Assembly (NCBI GenBank): GCA_012295275.1 | Contig: CM022674.1 | Location: 5,401,436-5,421,435, forward strand | Direction: 5' to 3' | From: Chrysomallon squamiferum | Lineage: Eukaryota > Mollusca > Gastropoda > Neomphalida > Peltospiridae | DNA: 20,000 bases | In this document: piece after piece, positions 1 through 10,189 of the stretch | Layout: every line of letters begins with the position of its first letter | Numbering within the stretch: position 1 is the stretch's first letter | The notes under the pieces: generated by a model | What the model saw: the letters and a program-made list of their open reading frames with translations, nothing else | Database searches by the model: none | Told to the model about the DNA's origin: nothing | Program-made: the position numbers and the translations under genes

Positions 1-276
1 ATGCTATTACTATTACTACCACTACTTCTTCTACTACTACTACTACTGCTACTACTACTACGACTGTTACCATCACACCGCTATTACTACTACTTCATTA
101 TTACAACTACTGTTACAACAACACAACAATTACTACTACTCCAACGACTCCACCACCATCATCAATGCATCTACTATTACTATCACCGTCAGTACAAATA
201 CTACATCATCATCATAACCACCGCTACTGCTACTACCATTAGTAGAACTACTATTACAACTTTTATTACTGTTGCT
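1..276. repeat. Degenerate trinucleotide array, ACT/TAC class
   Basis: Period-3 sequence made mostly of TAC, TAT, CAC and CAT steps, cut by the left edge of the window. The purest part is about 30-61 (CTACTACTAC). A frame stays open from base 1 to 315, but its product is mostly Leu, Tyr and Thr from the repeat units, so it is not read as a gene. Many single-base changes suggest an old array that has drifted. Confidence 0.9.
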
Positions 277-1165
277 TGTTACCAGCTAATTATCTATTTA
301 ACAGGCGACTCGTAACACACACAAATCTGAATCAAAAGACAAGATAAAAACATTAAACATAAACCACACAATGCCCGATAAATTTGTCAAAGGTCCGCCA
401 TCATCACGAAGCCAGGCTGCAGACGCGCGCGTGCTAGGTCTCAACCCACACTTTCAATTTTCCTTCGCACTTGCATTAAAAAAGTCTGTCAATCACTTGA
501 TGATGCATTGCTGTTTAACCGAACTCGTCCCAGGTTGCTTATTTAGCGCCCGAGTGCGTCCATTTGACCAGTTTCTTTATAATCAACTCGATTACCAGTC
601 TACGTTCGTCTGTTTCTGGTGCGAAAACAACAACGACTGCTGCTGCTGCTGCTTTTTGAGTTTCGTGCGGTTTTGTTCCGTGCAGGATAAATAAATAAAT
701 AAATATTTATGGTTAATTTTTGTCTAACTCATTTCTTTTTTCGTTTTAAATAATCGTTCCTCTTTGTAAAACTTAAATTAAACTGTTGAGTTTCGCTATT
801 TATTATGTTGAAATCATTGAGGAAAATTATTTTATTTTATTTTATTTTTTTTTATTTTTTTTTAATATCGGTTTGTAAATTGTAAGAAACTAAAAAGTTA
901 TTTTGAAATCCTAGAGAATTTTTTTTTTTTTTTTTTATATAAACATTACTAAAATGAGTTTTATGTGATATCAGATCCATAGCAGAGAAACAAAAGTAAA
1001 GAAAAATATTTAATTTGATCGTGGTAACTAATAATTTAAGGAGAGAAGGTTTTTACAAAGCGCATGTGCTGACAGTTTATATTACTGTATTAGTATACTG
1101 AAAATAGAGAACCCATTTAATAGTGTGCGTGTGTGTGTCAGAAGAAATCTGTCTAATCACAAAAC
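277..1165. other. AT-rich single-copy DNA with short A/T runs
   Basis: No gene is supported. Small low-complexity elements are (TGC)5 at 638-653, (ATAA)n at 687-704, TTTTA repeats at about 829-865, a T18 run at 919-936 and a short GTGTGCGTGTGTGTGT run near 1122-1138. The part at 400-640 is more GC-balanced than its surroundings and holds the unrecognised open frame at 371-694. Confidence 0.7.
371..694 (+). other. Unrecognised 107-codon open frame, probably not a gene
   Basis: ATG at 371 to TAA at 692-694. It is the longest ATG frame that lies mainly outside simple repeats. The product begins MPDKFVKGPPSSRSQAADA and I recognise no domain in it. A Cys run near residues 88-93 comes from a (TGC)n run at 638-653. 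The stop sits in an (ATAA)n run (687-704) that supplies AATAAA words, so a polyadenylation signal there carries no weight. I see no convincing splice site or promoter. A chance frame is the best explanation; a fragment of a lineage-specific transcript is possible. Confidence 0.1.
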
Positions 1166-1171
1166 TTACAA

Positions 1172-1218
1172 AATAATAATAATAACGACAACAACAACAA
1201 CTAGTAGTAGTAGTAGTC

Positions 1219-1288
<70 letters not shown>

Positions 1289-1326
1289 TAGTAGTAGTAG
1301 TAGTAGTAGCAGCAGTAGTAGTAGTA
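1172..1326. repeat. Compound microsatellite (AAT)n(ACA)n(AGT)n
   Basis: Starts with AAT units (1172-1184), passes through ACA units (about 1187-1201) and continues as (AGT)n to about 1326, broken only by a few TCG, TGG and CAG variants. One frame reads this as poly-Ser, a product of the repeat. Being purer than the arrays at 1-276 and 1636-2270, it is probably younger and length-variable. Confidence 0.97.
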
Positions 1327-1635
1327 TTTTATATGTTGCATCGCCGTCAGCCTAATTAATAAATAAAAAAAAAAATTAAACTGCTCTCTTGTTATTGGAA
1401 CCGGCCCTGAGCTGTGACTGGATGTGTTTTTTAATTACAGTTTATTCAAAGTGTCCAGGAGCAAGTCAAACAAATGTTTAGTCTGAGTAGAAATTTTATA
1501 CCAGGAAGTCCAATTTAAAAAAAAAAAAAAAGTAATTGAAATAGGCTCTCTGTCACTTTTTCTTCTGCTTATTTTCTTCTTTTGTTTTCCTTTTCCTTGG
1601 TTTTTTTGGCATATTTATTTATTTATTTATTTATC
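1327..1635. other. AT-rich spacer with A15 and (TTTA)n
   Basis: No gene is seen. It holds an A15 run at 1517-1531 and a (TTTA)5 run at about 1613-1634. The part at 1385-1500 is ordinary single-copy sequence without recognisable motifs. Confidence 0.7.
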
Positions 1636-2270
1636 AACCTCATCACTATAATCATTACGAGTGTCAGTGTTAGTATTATTATGCATTCATCATCAGCATC
1701 ATTAGTATTGTTATGTCGTTCATCAAAATCATCATTGTCGTTGTTTGGGTTACTGTTATTACGACACTGCGTAGTGTTATAACTGCAATAAAAGCTAAAC
1801 AACTACCACTACTATTATTACAGTCACTACTACTACTACTACTACTCCTATTATTATTATTAATAATACTAATACTATTACTACCACAACTATAATTATC
1901 GTTACTGACACCACTATTACTACTACTATTATTACTACTATAATTGTTATTATTAGTGATACTGTTACCTCAGTCATCAATATTGATACCATTACTCCAA
2001 CAATTGGTAGTAATACTACTACTACTACTGATCAAACTAATATTACTTCTAATAACCGTACTACCACAATTATTGTTACTACTACAACTACTGCTACTAC
2101 CACCACTACTACTATTATTACTATTATTAGACTTACCATTTCCAATTCCAGTACCAAACCTTACTAATACTCTTTTAATAGCAATATATCACTGCTACCA
2201 ACGCCACCATTACCACAACTACTACTACTACTTATTGTTCATTATCGTCATCGTCGTTATCATCATCAAA
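1636..2270. repeat. Long degenerate trinucleotide array, ATT/ACT/ATC class
   Basis: Period-3 texture runs for over 600 bp. It is loose at 1636-1795 (ATC, ATT and GTT steps) and stronger at 1800-2130, where ACT, ATT and ACA units dominate. Several Leu-rich and Val/Ile-rich frames on both strands come from it. The mixture of related triplets suggests an old array diversified by substitution and partial duplication. Confidence 0.88.
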
Positions 2271-2289
2271 CTCGTTGTTTCCCTCTGAT

Positions 2290-3536
2290 TTTATTGAAGC
2301 TTACAGAAATAAAATTATTCCTGGGACTAAAAATAAATAAATAAATAAATAATAAGAATTAAAAAAACGTTTATAGGTTTAAAAATAGTGTCACCGTGTA
2401 CAGACATCCCTCTCACATATCACAGACAAGCTCAGCGTGCTCGAAAAGAAACTGTCAGATCTTTCAGTCTTCGAGCCAAATATAGATCAGTACAATTATT
2501 TTTGTAAACTAGTTTTCTTTAGCACTGCCAGCCAAGTTAAGCCGAAACTAAAAAAAAAAAAAAAAAAACATCTGGATTTATAGCGATCTGTTGTCGTAAT
2601 GCTCGATTATGACGTAATCATGACGTAAATCGAGGTCTGTAAGAAATGCTTGAAATGAATGAATGCATGAATGAATGAATGGATGAATTCTTTATTGACG
2701 CCGCTCAGTAGTTTTTCCTTTATCGAATATTACATTACAAAGTTTCTTCTATAATGCTGTCATAAAGGAAATTGGAATTCACCATTTCAATGACAGTTCT
2801 CCCTATCATCAGACGTTAGCAGTAAAACGACCTTTTATTTGCGCCTTCCCATAAGTAGGAAGTATTTGAATCTGCATTTCATAAGTGGGACGCTAAATGA
2901 CGCTGGAGATGCATTGAAGATAAATTGTGACAGGATATTTTACGCGTCTGACAAAAGATCTCAAGGACTGAACATGCGTCAGTTAATCCTTCTTCATTCC
3001 TGCATTGACGTCACAAGCACCTCCTCTTTTGAATGTCAGCTGAAACATTTTTTTTTTTTTTTTTTGAATTTCTCTCTATAGCTTCGGATGAAAGATTGAT
3101 TACGACATATCTGAAGGAATGTTTATTTTTTATTGAATTTTTTTTATTTATTTGATTTTTAAATAATAATAATAATAATAATTGAAATAAAGAAAATAAA
3201 AAGACTGAACAAATAAAAATTAAACTAAATTCCGAGAAAACTAAATAAAGCTTAGAATGAGCGTTTCATTTATAATAATAATAATAATGAAAACGTGTTT
3301 ATAAATATAGGAACCGTGTTTGTTCAGAATCGTTTATTACCAGTAGTTTGCTGTTAAGTACTGACAGATATAACGGAGAGATTACTGTGATTTCATCACG
3401 AGGTTGTAAAAATTCTGAGATAAAAAAAAAAGCCCGAGTTTGTTTTGCCGAGTTTCGTGTTATTTCCACAAATGATTATACAATCTCTATGTTAGAAACA
3501 GGTCGGTTTTTATTTACCATCTTAAACTTAATGTTT

Positions 3537-3537
<1 letters not shown>
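2290..3537. other. Mostly single-copy non-coding DNA
   Basis: No gene is supported. It contains (AAAT)n at 2327-2354, A19 at 2550-2568, an imperfect (ATGA)n at 2651-2689, T18 at 3048-3065 and (AAT)n at 3162-3182 and 3272-3288. An open frame at 2839-3081 has only a TTG start and resembles nothing I know. Three CRE-like octamers lie at 2610-3013 (listed separately). Confidence 0.7.
2610..2628 (+). promoter_or_regulatory. Paired TGACGTAA words, possible CREB/ATF sites
   Basis: TGACGTAA occurs at 2610-2617 and again at 2621-2628, 11 bases apart, so both face the same side of the helix. The palindromic CRE octamer TGACGTCA follows at 3006-3013. bZIP proteins of the CREB/ATF family bind such words in animals. 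No promoter or gene is visible nearby, so function is inferred from motifs alone and could be chance. Confidence 0.2.

Positions 3538-3620
<83 letters not shown>
3538..3620. repeat. (AG)n microsatellite, 83 bp, uninterrupted
   Basis: A perfect AG dinucleotide run of about 41 units. It flows directly into A/G-rich DNA, so the plus strand is nearly all purine for several hundred bases. Confidence 0.98.
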
Positions 3621-3623
<3 letters not shown>

Positions 3624-3925
3624 ACGAAAAGAAAATGATCGAAAATGAAAAAAAAGAACAAAAGTGTTTAAAAAAAACAAATGAAAATAAGAAAAAGAAA
3701 GAAATTAAAGAAAGAAAGAAAAAATGAAATTAAACAACAAAAAGAAAGAAAAGTAAAGAAATTAAAAGAAAGAAAGAAAAATTAAATTAAACAATAAAAA
3801 GAAAGAAAGAAAAATGAAGCTGGAAAAGCAAAGAAACGAAAAAAAAAAAAAAATAAAAAAAAAATAACGACGAAAGAAATGGGGAAAAAAAAAAAAAAAT
3901 GAAGAAAAAATAGAAGACGAAGCAA
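3621..3925. repeat. A/G-rich low-complexity tract with GAAA units
   Basis: Dominated by GAAA and AAAG steps and A runs (for example around 3841-3899). It includes a two-copy tandem repeat with a unit near 57 bp: 3701-3757 and 3758-about 3817. Each copy starts GAAATTAAA and then carries GAAAGAAAG, an ATTAAACAA/TAAAAA core and another GAAAG block. The copies differ at only a few sites. Phe-rich frames on the minus strand come from this tract. Confidence 0.9.
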
Positions 3926-3929
3926 GTAC

Positions 3930-4513
3930 AAATTGAGATTCGTACCTCCCGACCGAGGAGACGGATAAAGGGAGGCAATTTTGTTCTTGCAGAGTGTAAC
4001 ATGTCAAGCCGCATGTTAATTAATTGCTTCCAGCCCCCCCGAGGTCACGCGAGAACGTGATTGCACGAGCGGCGCGCGAGCAGATCGGCAGTCCGAGCTT
4101 AGTCCTGCTCAACACAAACTCATTGCAGACGACGTTATCAAATTGGCCTTTAAATGTAGCAGTCGTGATTTATACCAGAAGTGGGCTCGTTGGTTCTTTC
4201 TCATTATTGCTTTTTTATGTAGTAATGTCGTTATTAAATTCCATGTAAACGCCACGGCAAATGGGAAGATTGAGTAATTAATTTGTGATAAAAATGTCCA
4301 GAGGAGACGGTGTATACATATATATATATAATATATTTATACATTAGCGTGTCGATTGCTAGGGAACTCGATTGAGGAATGATGGGACCCAGAATCAAAC
4401 GGTCGCGATTCGCCCCTACTGAACTATTTGTAAATGCTGATAACACCTGAGTATATGCTAAAATGGAGTCAAATATATAATATCTCTCAGTGGTATAAAA
4501 ACAGTATTGGGGA
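3930..4513. other. Single-copy island, GC-richer in its middle
   Basis: No gene is supported. The part at 4030-4260 is clearly GC-richer than its flanks, with CpG-containing words, and is flanked by TTAATTAATT-type words (about 4017-4026 and 4274-4283). A 74-codon frame at 4024-4248 begins with TTG and matches nothing I recognise. A short (TA)n run lies at about 4311-4336. The composition would suit a regulatory or conserved non-coding element, but the sequence alone cannot show that. Confidence 0.55.
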
Positions 4514-4534
4514 TTTTTTAATTTTATTTTTTTT

Positions 4535-4583
<49 letters not shown>

Positions 4584-4616
4584 TATTTTTTATTTTTTTT
4601 TATTTTATTTTTTTAA
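4514..4616. repeat. T-rich tract with a T41 run
   Basis: Low-complexity T and TTTTA sequence. The longest pure run is 41 T at 4538-4578. I see no target-site duplication or retroposon body beside it, so I do not read it as the poly(A) tail of an insertion on the minus strand. Confidence 0.95.
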
Positions 4617-5320
4617 TGCATCTGTATATAGTGTGTTGGAAAAGGGAGAGGCGGTTCTGGATCTTGTAGACGACCTGGGACCCTCAAATTCTTTGATTAA
4701 TTTCTGTTAAATAACGTACACACACACGCACACACACACACACACTGCGTAACGTTACGTAATGGAACTTAATCAAAGAATATATATATATATATATATA
4801 CATGGATGCATGCAGCCATGTTTGTGTGTCTTTATAATTTCTCTTTCTCTCTCACGATATACAAACCACTGTTATAAAATTCCACACACAGAATCTGAGA
4901 ACTCTTGTCGCAAAAGGCCAAAGCAATCGCAGGCGTCTTGTTAAAACATTTACCATCAATAAGAGCAAGTGTTGACTTGACATCCTCTCTTTTAATAATC
5001 TTACGTTCGGCTCCTCTGCTCTGTATCCAACGCCTTTCAACGGGAACACAGAAATACTGATAAATAATAAAGATTGATTCCCTTATCTGAAGAAGGCCAG
5101 GAGTTCCTTCATTGCTCAGTCTCTGATTATCCCCCTTAACAGCTCTTTTTTTTTTTTTTTTTTTAACTCTCTCTCTCTCTTTGTCGCTATCGTTCTTTGT
5201 GATCTCATTATCTCCCTTTGATGAGAATTCTCTTCAGACGGAGTCAAGTGGAGGCGTTTTTGTTACCAACAGCTCAAGCAAAAAAAAAAGAAAGAAAAGA
5301 GATGTAAATAAAGAAATATG

Positions 5321-5325
<5 letters not shown>
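4617..5325. other. Single-copy DNA with short (CA), (TA), T and (CT) runs
   Basis: No gene is supported. It contains (AC)n at 4717-4745 with one GC interruption, (AT)10 at 4780-4800, T19 at 5146-5164 and (CT)7 at 5167-5180. A 12-base perfect palindrome is at 4748-4759 (CGTAACGTTACG). The minus-strand frame at 4852-5049 has no recognisable domain. Confidence 0.65.
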
Positions 5326-5409
<84 letters not shown>

Positions 5410-5465
5410 AAATATTTAAAAGTAATAAAATTAAAAGTGACAGAAAGAACTAAATGCCGTTTAAG

Positions 5466-5500
<35 letters not shown>
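5326..5500. repeat. (AG)41 followed by A35
   Basis: A pure AG run at 5326-5407 (82 bp), then about 58 bp of AT-rich sequence, then an uninterrupted A35 run at 5466-5500 followed by GAAAAGAAAAG. No duplicated flanks mark a retroposon. Confidence 0.97.
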
Positions 5501-6381
<881 letters not shown>

Positions 6382-6696
6382 GTAAACAATCAAAACCTAT
6401 CTTTCGTCTGTCTGCGTGCATGTCTATTTCACGCTAAGACAAATCTTCTGTTATTCCCACAAAAGTAATATTTAATTTCAGTAACGCAAGTAAACCAGAA
6501 AGATATACTGCTTCTCAGTCTGTCAACAACGTTTGGAAAACACGTGTGCTTTTGAGACGTAATGATAAAACATGGGAAGCGAACCTCGGAGAAAACATAT
6601 CGGATGACGTCAACATTGGAAATGTCAAACGAGCAGACGGCTGGGTTCGCCATTTTGTTATTAAGTAAACAAAGCTTTATCGTCCGTAACAAGGAG
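6382..6696. promoter_or_regulatory. Motif-dense single-copy island, possible regulatory element
   Basis: A single-copy block between two long repeats. Within 133 bp it carries an E-box CACGTG (6541-6546), a palindromic CRE TGACGTCA (6605-6612), a YY1-like CGCCATTTTG (6648-6657) and a forkhead-like GTAAACAAA (6665-6673). These are matches by eye to known animal consensus words. No transcription unit is visible, so an enhancer role is only an inference. The frames across it (6429-6842 minus, 6562-6762 plus) show no recognisable protein. Confidence 0.25.
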
Positions 6697-6767
6697 ATAA
6701 TAATAATAATAATAATCATAACAATGATATTATTAATAATAATAATGATAATAATAACATAACAACA

Positions 6768-6837
<70 letters not shown>

Positions 6838-6900
6838 TTCATAATAAGAATAAGAATAATAATAAATAAATAAAATTTAAAATTAAAATAAAATTGATAA
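6697..6900. repeat. (AAT)n array and A/T-rich sequel
   Basis: AAT units dominate 6697-6838, with GAT and CAT variants near 6716-6750. The purest stretch is 6768-6834. From 6840 to 6900 it decays into AAT, AAG and AAAT words. Tyr- and Ile-rich frames on both strands are products of the array. Confidence 0.93.
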
Positions 6901-6961
6901 AAAAAATTAAATTAAAAACAAGCAAAATGAATACAAATGAAAAACACGAGGAAAACATAAA

Positions 6962-7245
6962 AATTATCATTGTGATGATAATGATGATAACGATGAGATG
7001 GACGTTTGAGATTATTATTATGCTGATGCTGATGATGTTTTCGACTACTGTTATTATAATGATTGCTACAACCACTGAAATGACGATTATAATTTCTATC
7101 ATAATGACTTCTATGACAGAGATGATGATGATGATAATGATGATGTTAAAAACGAAGTTAGTGACTCGTAATGATTATAACGATGACGAAAAAGAAGTTA
7201 AACACTGATAATGATTATGATGATAATTATAGTAACAGACTGTAT
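6962..7245. repeat. Degenerate GAT/ATG trinucleotide array
   Basis: ATG, ATA and ACG triplets recur with moderate purity, best at 7119-7146 (GATGATGATG). The Met/Ile-rich frame at 6894-7208 results from this. It continues the AAT array upstream after an A/T-rich break. Confidence 0.8.
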
Positions 7246-7260
7246 AACGGAATACTACGA

Positions 7261-7310
7261 AAAAAAAAAAAATGAATGAACGAAACAATGAATGAATGAA
7301 TGAAATAAAA
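7261..7310. repeat. A12 run and (ATGA)n
   Basis: A12 at 7261-7272 is followed by ATGA units to about 7306, with an ACGA variant. Confidence 0.9.
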
Positions 7311-7839
7311 AGTATACAGTTTGGTAAATATATACAGTAAAAATATTTTATTCCGCAAAATCTTATCCACGGACATCTCAAACTAGACAGAAACACAAAA
7401 TCATTTCGCAAAACCGATCACAAGATTATTATTATTATTACTATTATTATTTCATTTTCACATTCCCATGAAGCTTCATCATTTTTTTTCCTTCAACAGA
7501 CTGCGGGGCAGAAACAGAAGATTCTGTTACGCAAATAGTTTTTAACTTCAGCGTACAACGCTTTAATCACAGACTGAGTCTGCAAAACCGTAAATTGTCT
7601 GAGTTCAGGAACAGAAACAGAAACGTATTTTCCGGAACTGTCGTCAGTGTAATGGAGGATGGGAGAACGTGGGACACGTAACGGTGGTATTCTTCACGAG
7701 GTGTTTCTGTTTATTGTTTCAGTTCGTGTCTGTTTTCCAGTTTATTTTTTCACAATTTTTTTTGGGGGCGTCCGTTTAAAAAAAATAGCTTTTTTGGAGG
7801 GGGAGGAGAAACAAATTTGATTTAAACTGATGATTGGGG
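7311..7839. other. Single-copy DNA between GAT arrays
   Basis: No gene is supported. An ATT run lies at 7425-7451. Words of the type CAGAAACAGAA recur at 7508-7520 and 7612-7623, and a 13-base palindrome (CAGACTGAGTCTG) is at 7570-7582. A G-rich patch (7761-7768 and 7796-7807) precedes the next repeat. Confidence 0.6.
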
Positions 7840-8232
7840 ATGCTAAACGAAAAAGAAGATGATGATGGTGTTGATGATGATGGTGGTGGTGGTGATGATG
7901 ATGGTGGTGGAGATGATGATCATTATGATGATGATTATGGTGGTGTTGGTGATTACTTTGATGATGATGGTGATAATTATGATGATCATTATGATGGTGG
8001 TGTTGGTGGTGTTGCTGGTGATGATGATGATGATGATGATGATGATTATGGTGGTGTTGATGATTATCTTGATGATGATTATGGTTGTGGTGATGATAAT
8101 TATGATGATTATGGTGTAGGTAGTGGTGATGATGACGATGATGATGATGATAATTTTGGTTTTGATGATTACGGTTATGATGATGGTGATGCTGCTGCTG
8201 ATGATAACATAATGAAGAAGAGAATCTTTTAA
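7840..8232 (+). other. GAT/GGT repeat array containing a 130-codon Asp/Gly-rich frame
   Basis: From 7858 to about 8205 the sequence is GAT, GGT and TAT triplets. One frame stays open from ATG 7840 to TAA 8230-8232. Its product starts MLNEKEDDDGVDDD and is mainly Asp, Gly, Tyr and Val, ending NIMKKRIF. There is no signal peptide, unlike secreted Asp-rich shell-matrix proteins. Another frame of the same array is open as Met/Val polymer. Asp is almost always GAT and Gly almost always GGT, as the repeat dictates. I judge it a repeat and not a gene, although it is the longest non-dinucleotide frame with an ATG. Confidence 0.85.
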
Positions 8233-8427
8233 ATTAAAAATTGTCCTGGCATTGTCTTATCTCTTTTGAAGATTAATCAGCTTTGTGTATTATTTATTTG
8301 TAAAATTATAATCAAAAGGAAAAAAAATGGAAAATGATGTAGAGAAAATAATAAAAACTAATGAAAAGGAAATTATGACGAACTCACTGACAGTCACTAC
8401 AACATTAATGATTATGACGAATTAGCC
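8233..8427. other. AT-rich spacer
   Basis: Single-copy AT-rich sequence with short A runs. Nothing recognisable is in it. Confidence 0.6.
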
Positions 8428-8433
8428 AAAAAA

Positions 8434-8464
<31 letters not shown>

Positions 8465-8690
8465 AAAATAAAAGATAGTAATAAATAATAATAATAAGAA
8501 GAAGAAGAAGAAGAAGAAGAAGAAAGAAAGAAAGAAAGAAAGAAAATAGAATGATTAATAGAAAGAAGAAAAGAACAAGAAGAAGACAAAAACAAGATCA
8601 TTAAAAAGAAGAAAAATATATTAAAAACAACAAGAAAGAAAGAAAATTTAAAAAAAAGAAAAAAAAAGAAAGAAAATGAAGATAAATTTG
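8428..8690. repeat. A-rich compound microsatellite (AAAT)n(AAT)n(AAG)n(AAAG)n
   Basis: Successive short arrays: AAAT units 8431-8468, AAT units about 8480-8497, GAA units about 8497-8525, AAAG units about 8523-8546, then loose A/G-rich DNA to about 8690. The ordered change from AAAT to AAAG suggests successive slippage after point mutations. Phe/Ser/Tyr-rich minus-strand frames come from it. Confidence 0.93.
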
Positions 8691-9187
8691 AAATGATGTA
8701 AAAGACATTTAAAACGAGGCTGCGCGTGCTACGACTTAGTGGAGCAGACGAGAGAGGACTGTGATCGTATTGGTTCGTGCCAGACGAGAATTTGATCGGT
8801 TTTTGTTTCTTTGTTTGCCGCACGTACCTTTGTCCGTATGTTTGTCCGTATCAAGACTAGAAGACATCTTCTGATATTCGATTAGCAAGAAACGAACGGA
8901 ACTATATTTACTGAAAACATTTTCTTGAAAATTAGGGCGATGTATTTGATTAGGAGGAAGAGGTCAAGTGGTGCTTAGGGGTTGATGTCGTTGTTGTCGT
9001 TGTTGTTGTTGTTTGCGTAGTCGTTGTGTTGTGTCTGGAAGTTGTTGTTTGATTCACTGATTTTAGATCAGTGATGTATACAGATTTGTAATTTTTTTTT
9101 TTTTTTTTTTTTTTTGATAGTGTATTTATTACCAGGTTTATGTCTTATTATATTCATTGTACTTGTTGGTGAAGTTTAAGTATTAGG
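8691..9187. other. Single-copy DNA with (TTG)n and T24
   Basis: No gene is supported. (TTG)n lies at about 8988-9013, with more GTTGTT words near 9041-9049. An 8-bp perfect hairpin stem (TCACTGAT at 9054-9061, ATCAGTGA at 9067-9074, 5-base loop) is followed 18 bases later by a T24 run at 9092-9115. That looks like a bacterial terminator, but the context is eukaryotic and no transcript is evident. Confidence 0.6.
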
Positions 9188-9490
9188 CGCAAGAGTAGTA
9201 ATAGTAATAGTAGTAGTAGTTGTAACAAGAGTAGAAGAAGTATTACTAGTTGTAGTAGTAGTAGTAGTAGTGGCAGTAATTTTGTAACTATAAGTTGTAG
9301 AAATGTTCGTCGTAGTAGTAATTGTTGCAGTAATAGCTGTTGTAGAAGAAGTATTAACAGCAGTAAATACTGTAGTACTTATTTAAATTTTAAGTTGGTG
9401 TCGTCGTAGTAGTAATTGTTGCAGTAATAGCTGTTGTAGAAGTAGTATTAACAGCAGTAAAAACAGTAGTACTTATTTAAATTTTAATTT
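9188..9490. repeat. AGT-class array with a 94-bp tandem duplication
   Basis: Loose AGT and TGT triplets start near 9197. Two direct copies of a 94-bp unit follow: 9307-9400 and 9401-about 9490. Each begins TCGTCGTAGTAGTAATTG and ends near ATTTAAATTTTAA. Over about 86 aligned bases I count about three differences. The duplication is therefore younger than the degenerate array that it copies. Confidence 0.93.
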
Positions 9491-9998
9491 GAATGTATTA
9501 AAAACGAAATACGTACGTCTATTTTTTTATATACACACAGACATATTTTATTTCACCCACTTTCTACATTTTGGTTTCTCGTCTGCATTTTTTTGTCTGT
9601 CTTACGAAAATAACGACCGCGTTGTCTGTTTATACATAAAACCTCATACGTCTTTATCGTCGTAAACACGACCAAAAAACATATAAACATAACATATTAC
9701 ATTTTTTTTACCAATACAAACAGAAACCGAAGAGAAAAATAAAAAAATAAAAAAAAAAATCTATGGTCGAGAAGTCAGGGCTCAATTTCCCCGGAGACCA
9801 TCAACGACCGGAAATGATGAAACAATGTTTACTTTCAATTTGTCTGTTAGTACGTTCGTACGGGCGCATTTGTGCCGGATGGACGTTTGACTGTCAGGAA
9901 ATCTGATCGTTGTTTTGGATTCGAAATGTTGATTTAAGCGTTTACCTATTGTGGCGTTACGTCTGCGTTCATTTCAGTTGATGGAAACCAGGCGTCTG
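9491..9998. other. Single-copy non-coding DNA
   Basis: No gene is supported. A-rich words occupy about 9736-9760. The part at 9765-9998 is GC-balanced and free of repeats. No motif cluster or splice-flanked frame stands out. Confidence 0.6.
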
Positions 9999-10000
9999 CT

Positions 10001-10096
10001 TCGTTACCAGTTAGTGGTTAGAGCGTAGATTAATAGATTGCAGGATCAATCCCCGTGACCTGAAATAATTTTTTATTTTTTTTTTTTTTTTTTTTT
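10001..10096 (+). mobile_element. tRNA-like remnant with T-rich tail, possible SINE fragment
   Basis: The word AGTTAGTGGTTAGAGCG at 10009-10025 resembles the D-arm (A box) of tRNA genes. GATCAATCC at 10044-10052 fits the B-box consensus GWTCRANNC. Around it, GCAGG and CCCGT form a T-arm with one mismatch. The A-to-B spacing of about 26 bases is slightly short. The acceptor arms do not pair, so this is not a working tRNA. A T-rich stretch ends at 10096. tRNA-derived SINEs are well known in molluscs, but I cannot assign a family, and I see no target-site duplication. Confidence 0.4.
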
Positions 10097-10189
10097 ATTG
10101 AAATATGATGGTGATTTAATGTTTTTTGCTCTTCGACATTATGTCAGTGGTTAATTTAATGATGATGTGCGGTGCACAGACACTGAAGT

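Noticed and set aside
4024-4248. 74-codon frame in the GC-richer island
   Set aside because: It lacks an ATG at its start, matches no family I recognise, and has no visible splice signals.
4344-4446. tRNA-like words on the minus strand (TAGTTCAGTAGGGGCG and GTTTGATTC)
   Set aside because: The B-box-like word has a mismatch at an invariant C, and the spacing between the two boxes is only about 10 bases, too short for an anticodon arm.
4538-5500. T41 and A35 runs as poly(A) tails of retroposed sequences
   Set aside because: No target-site duplications, no coding remnant and no element body could be seen on the expected side of either run.
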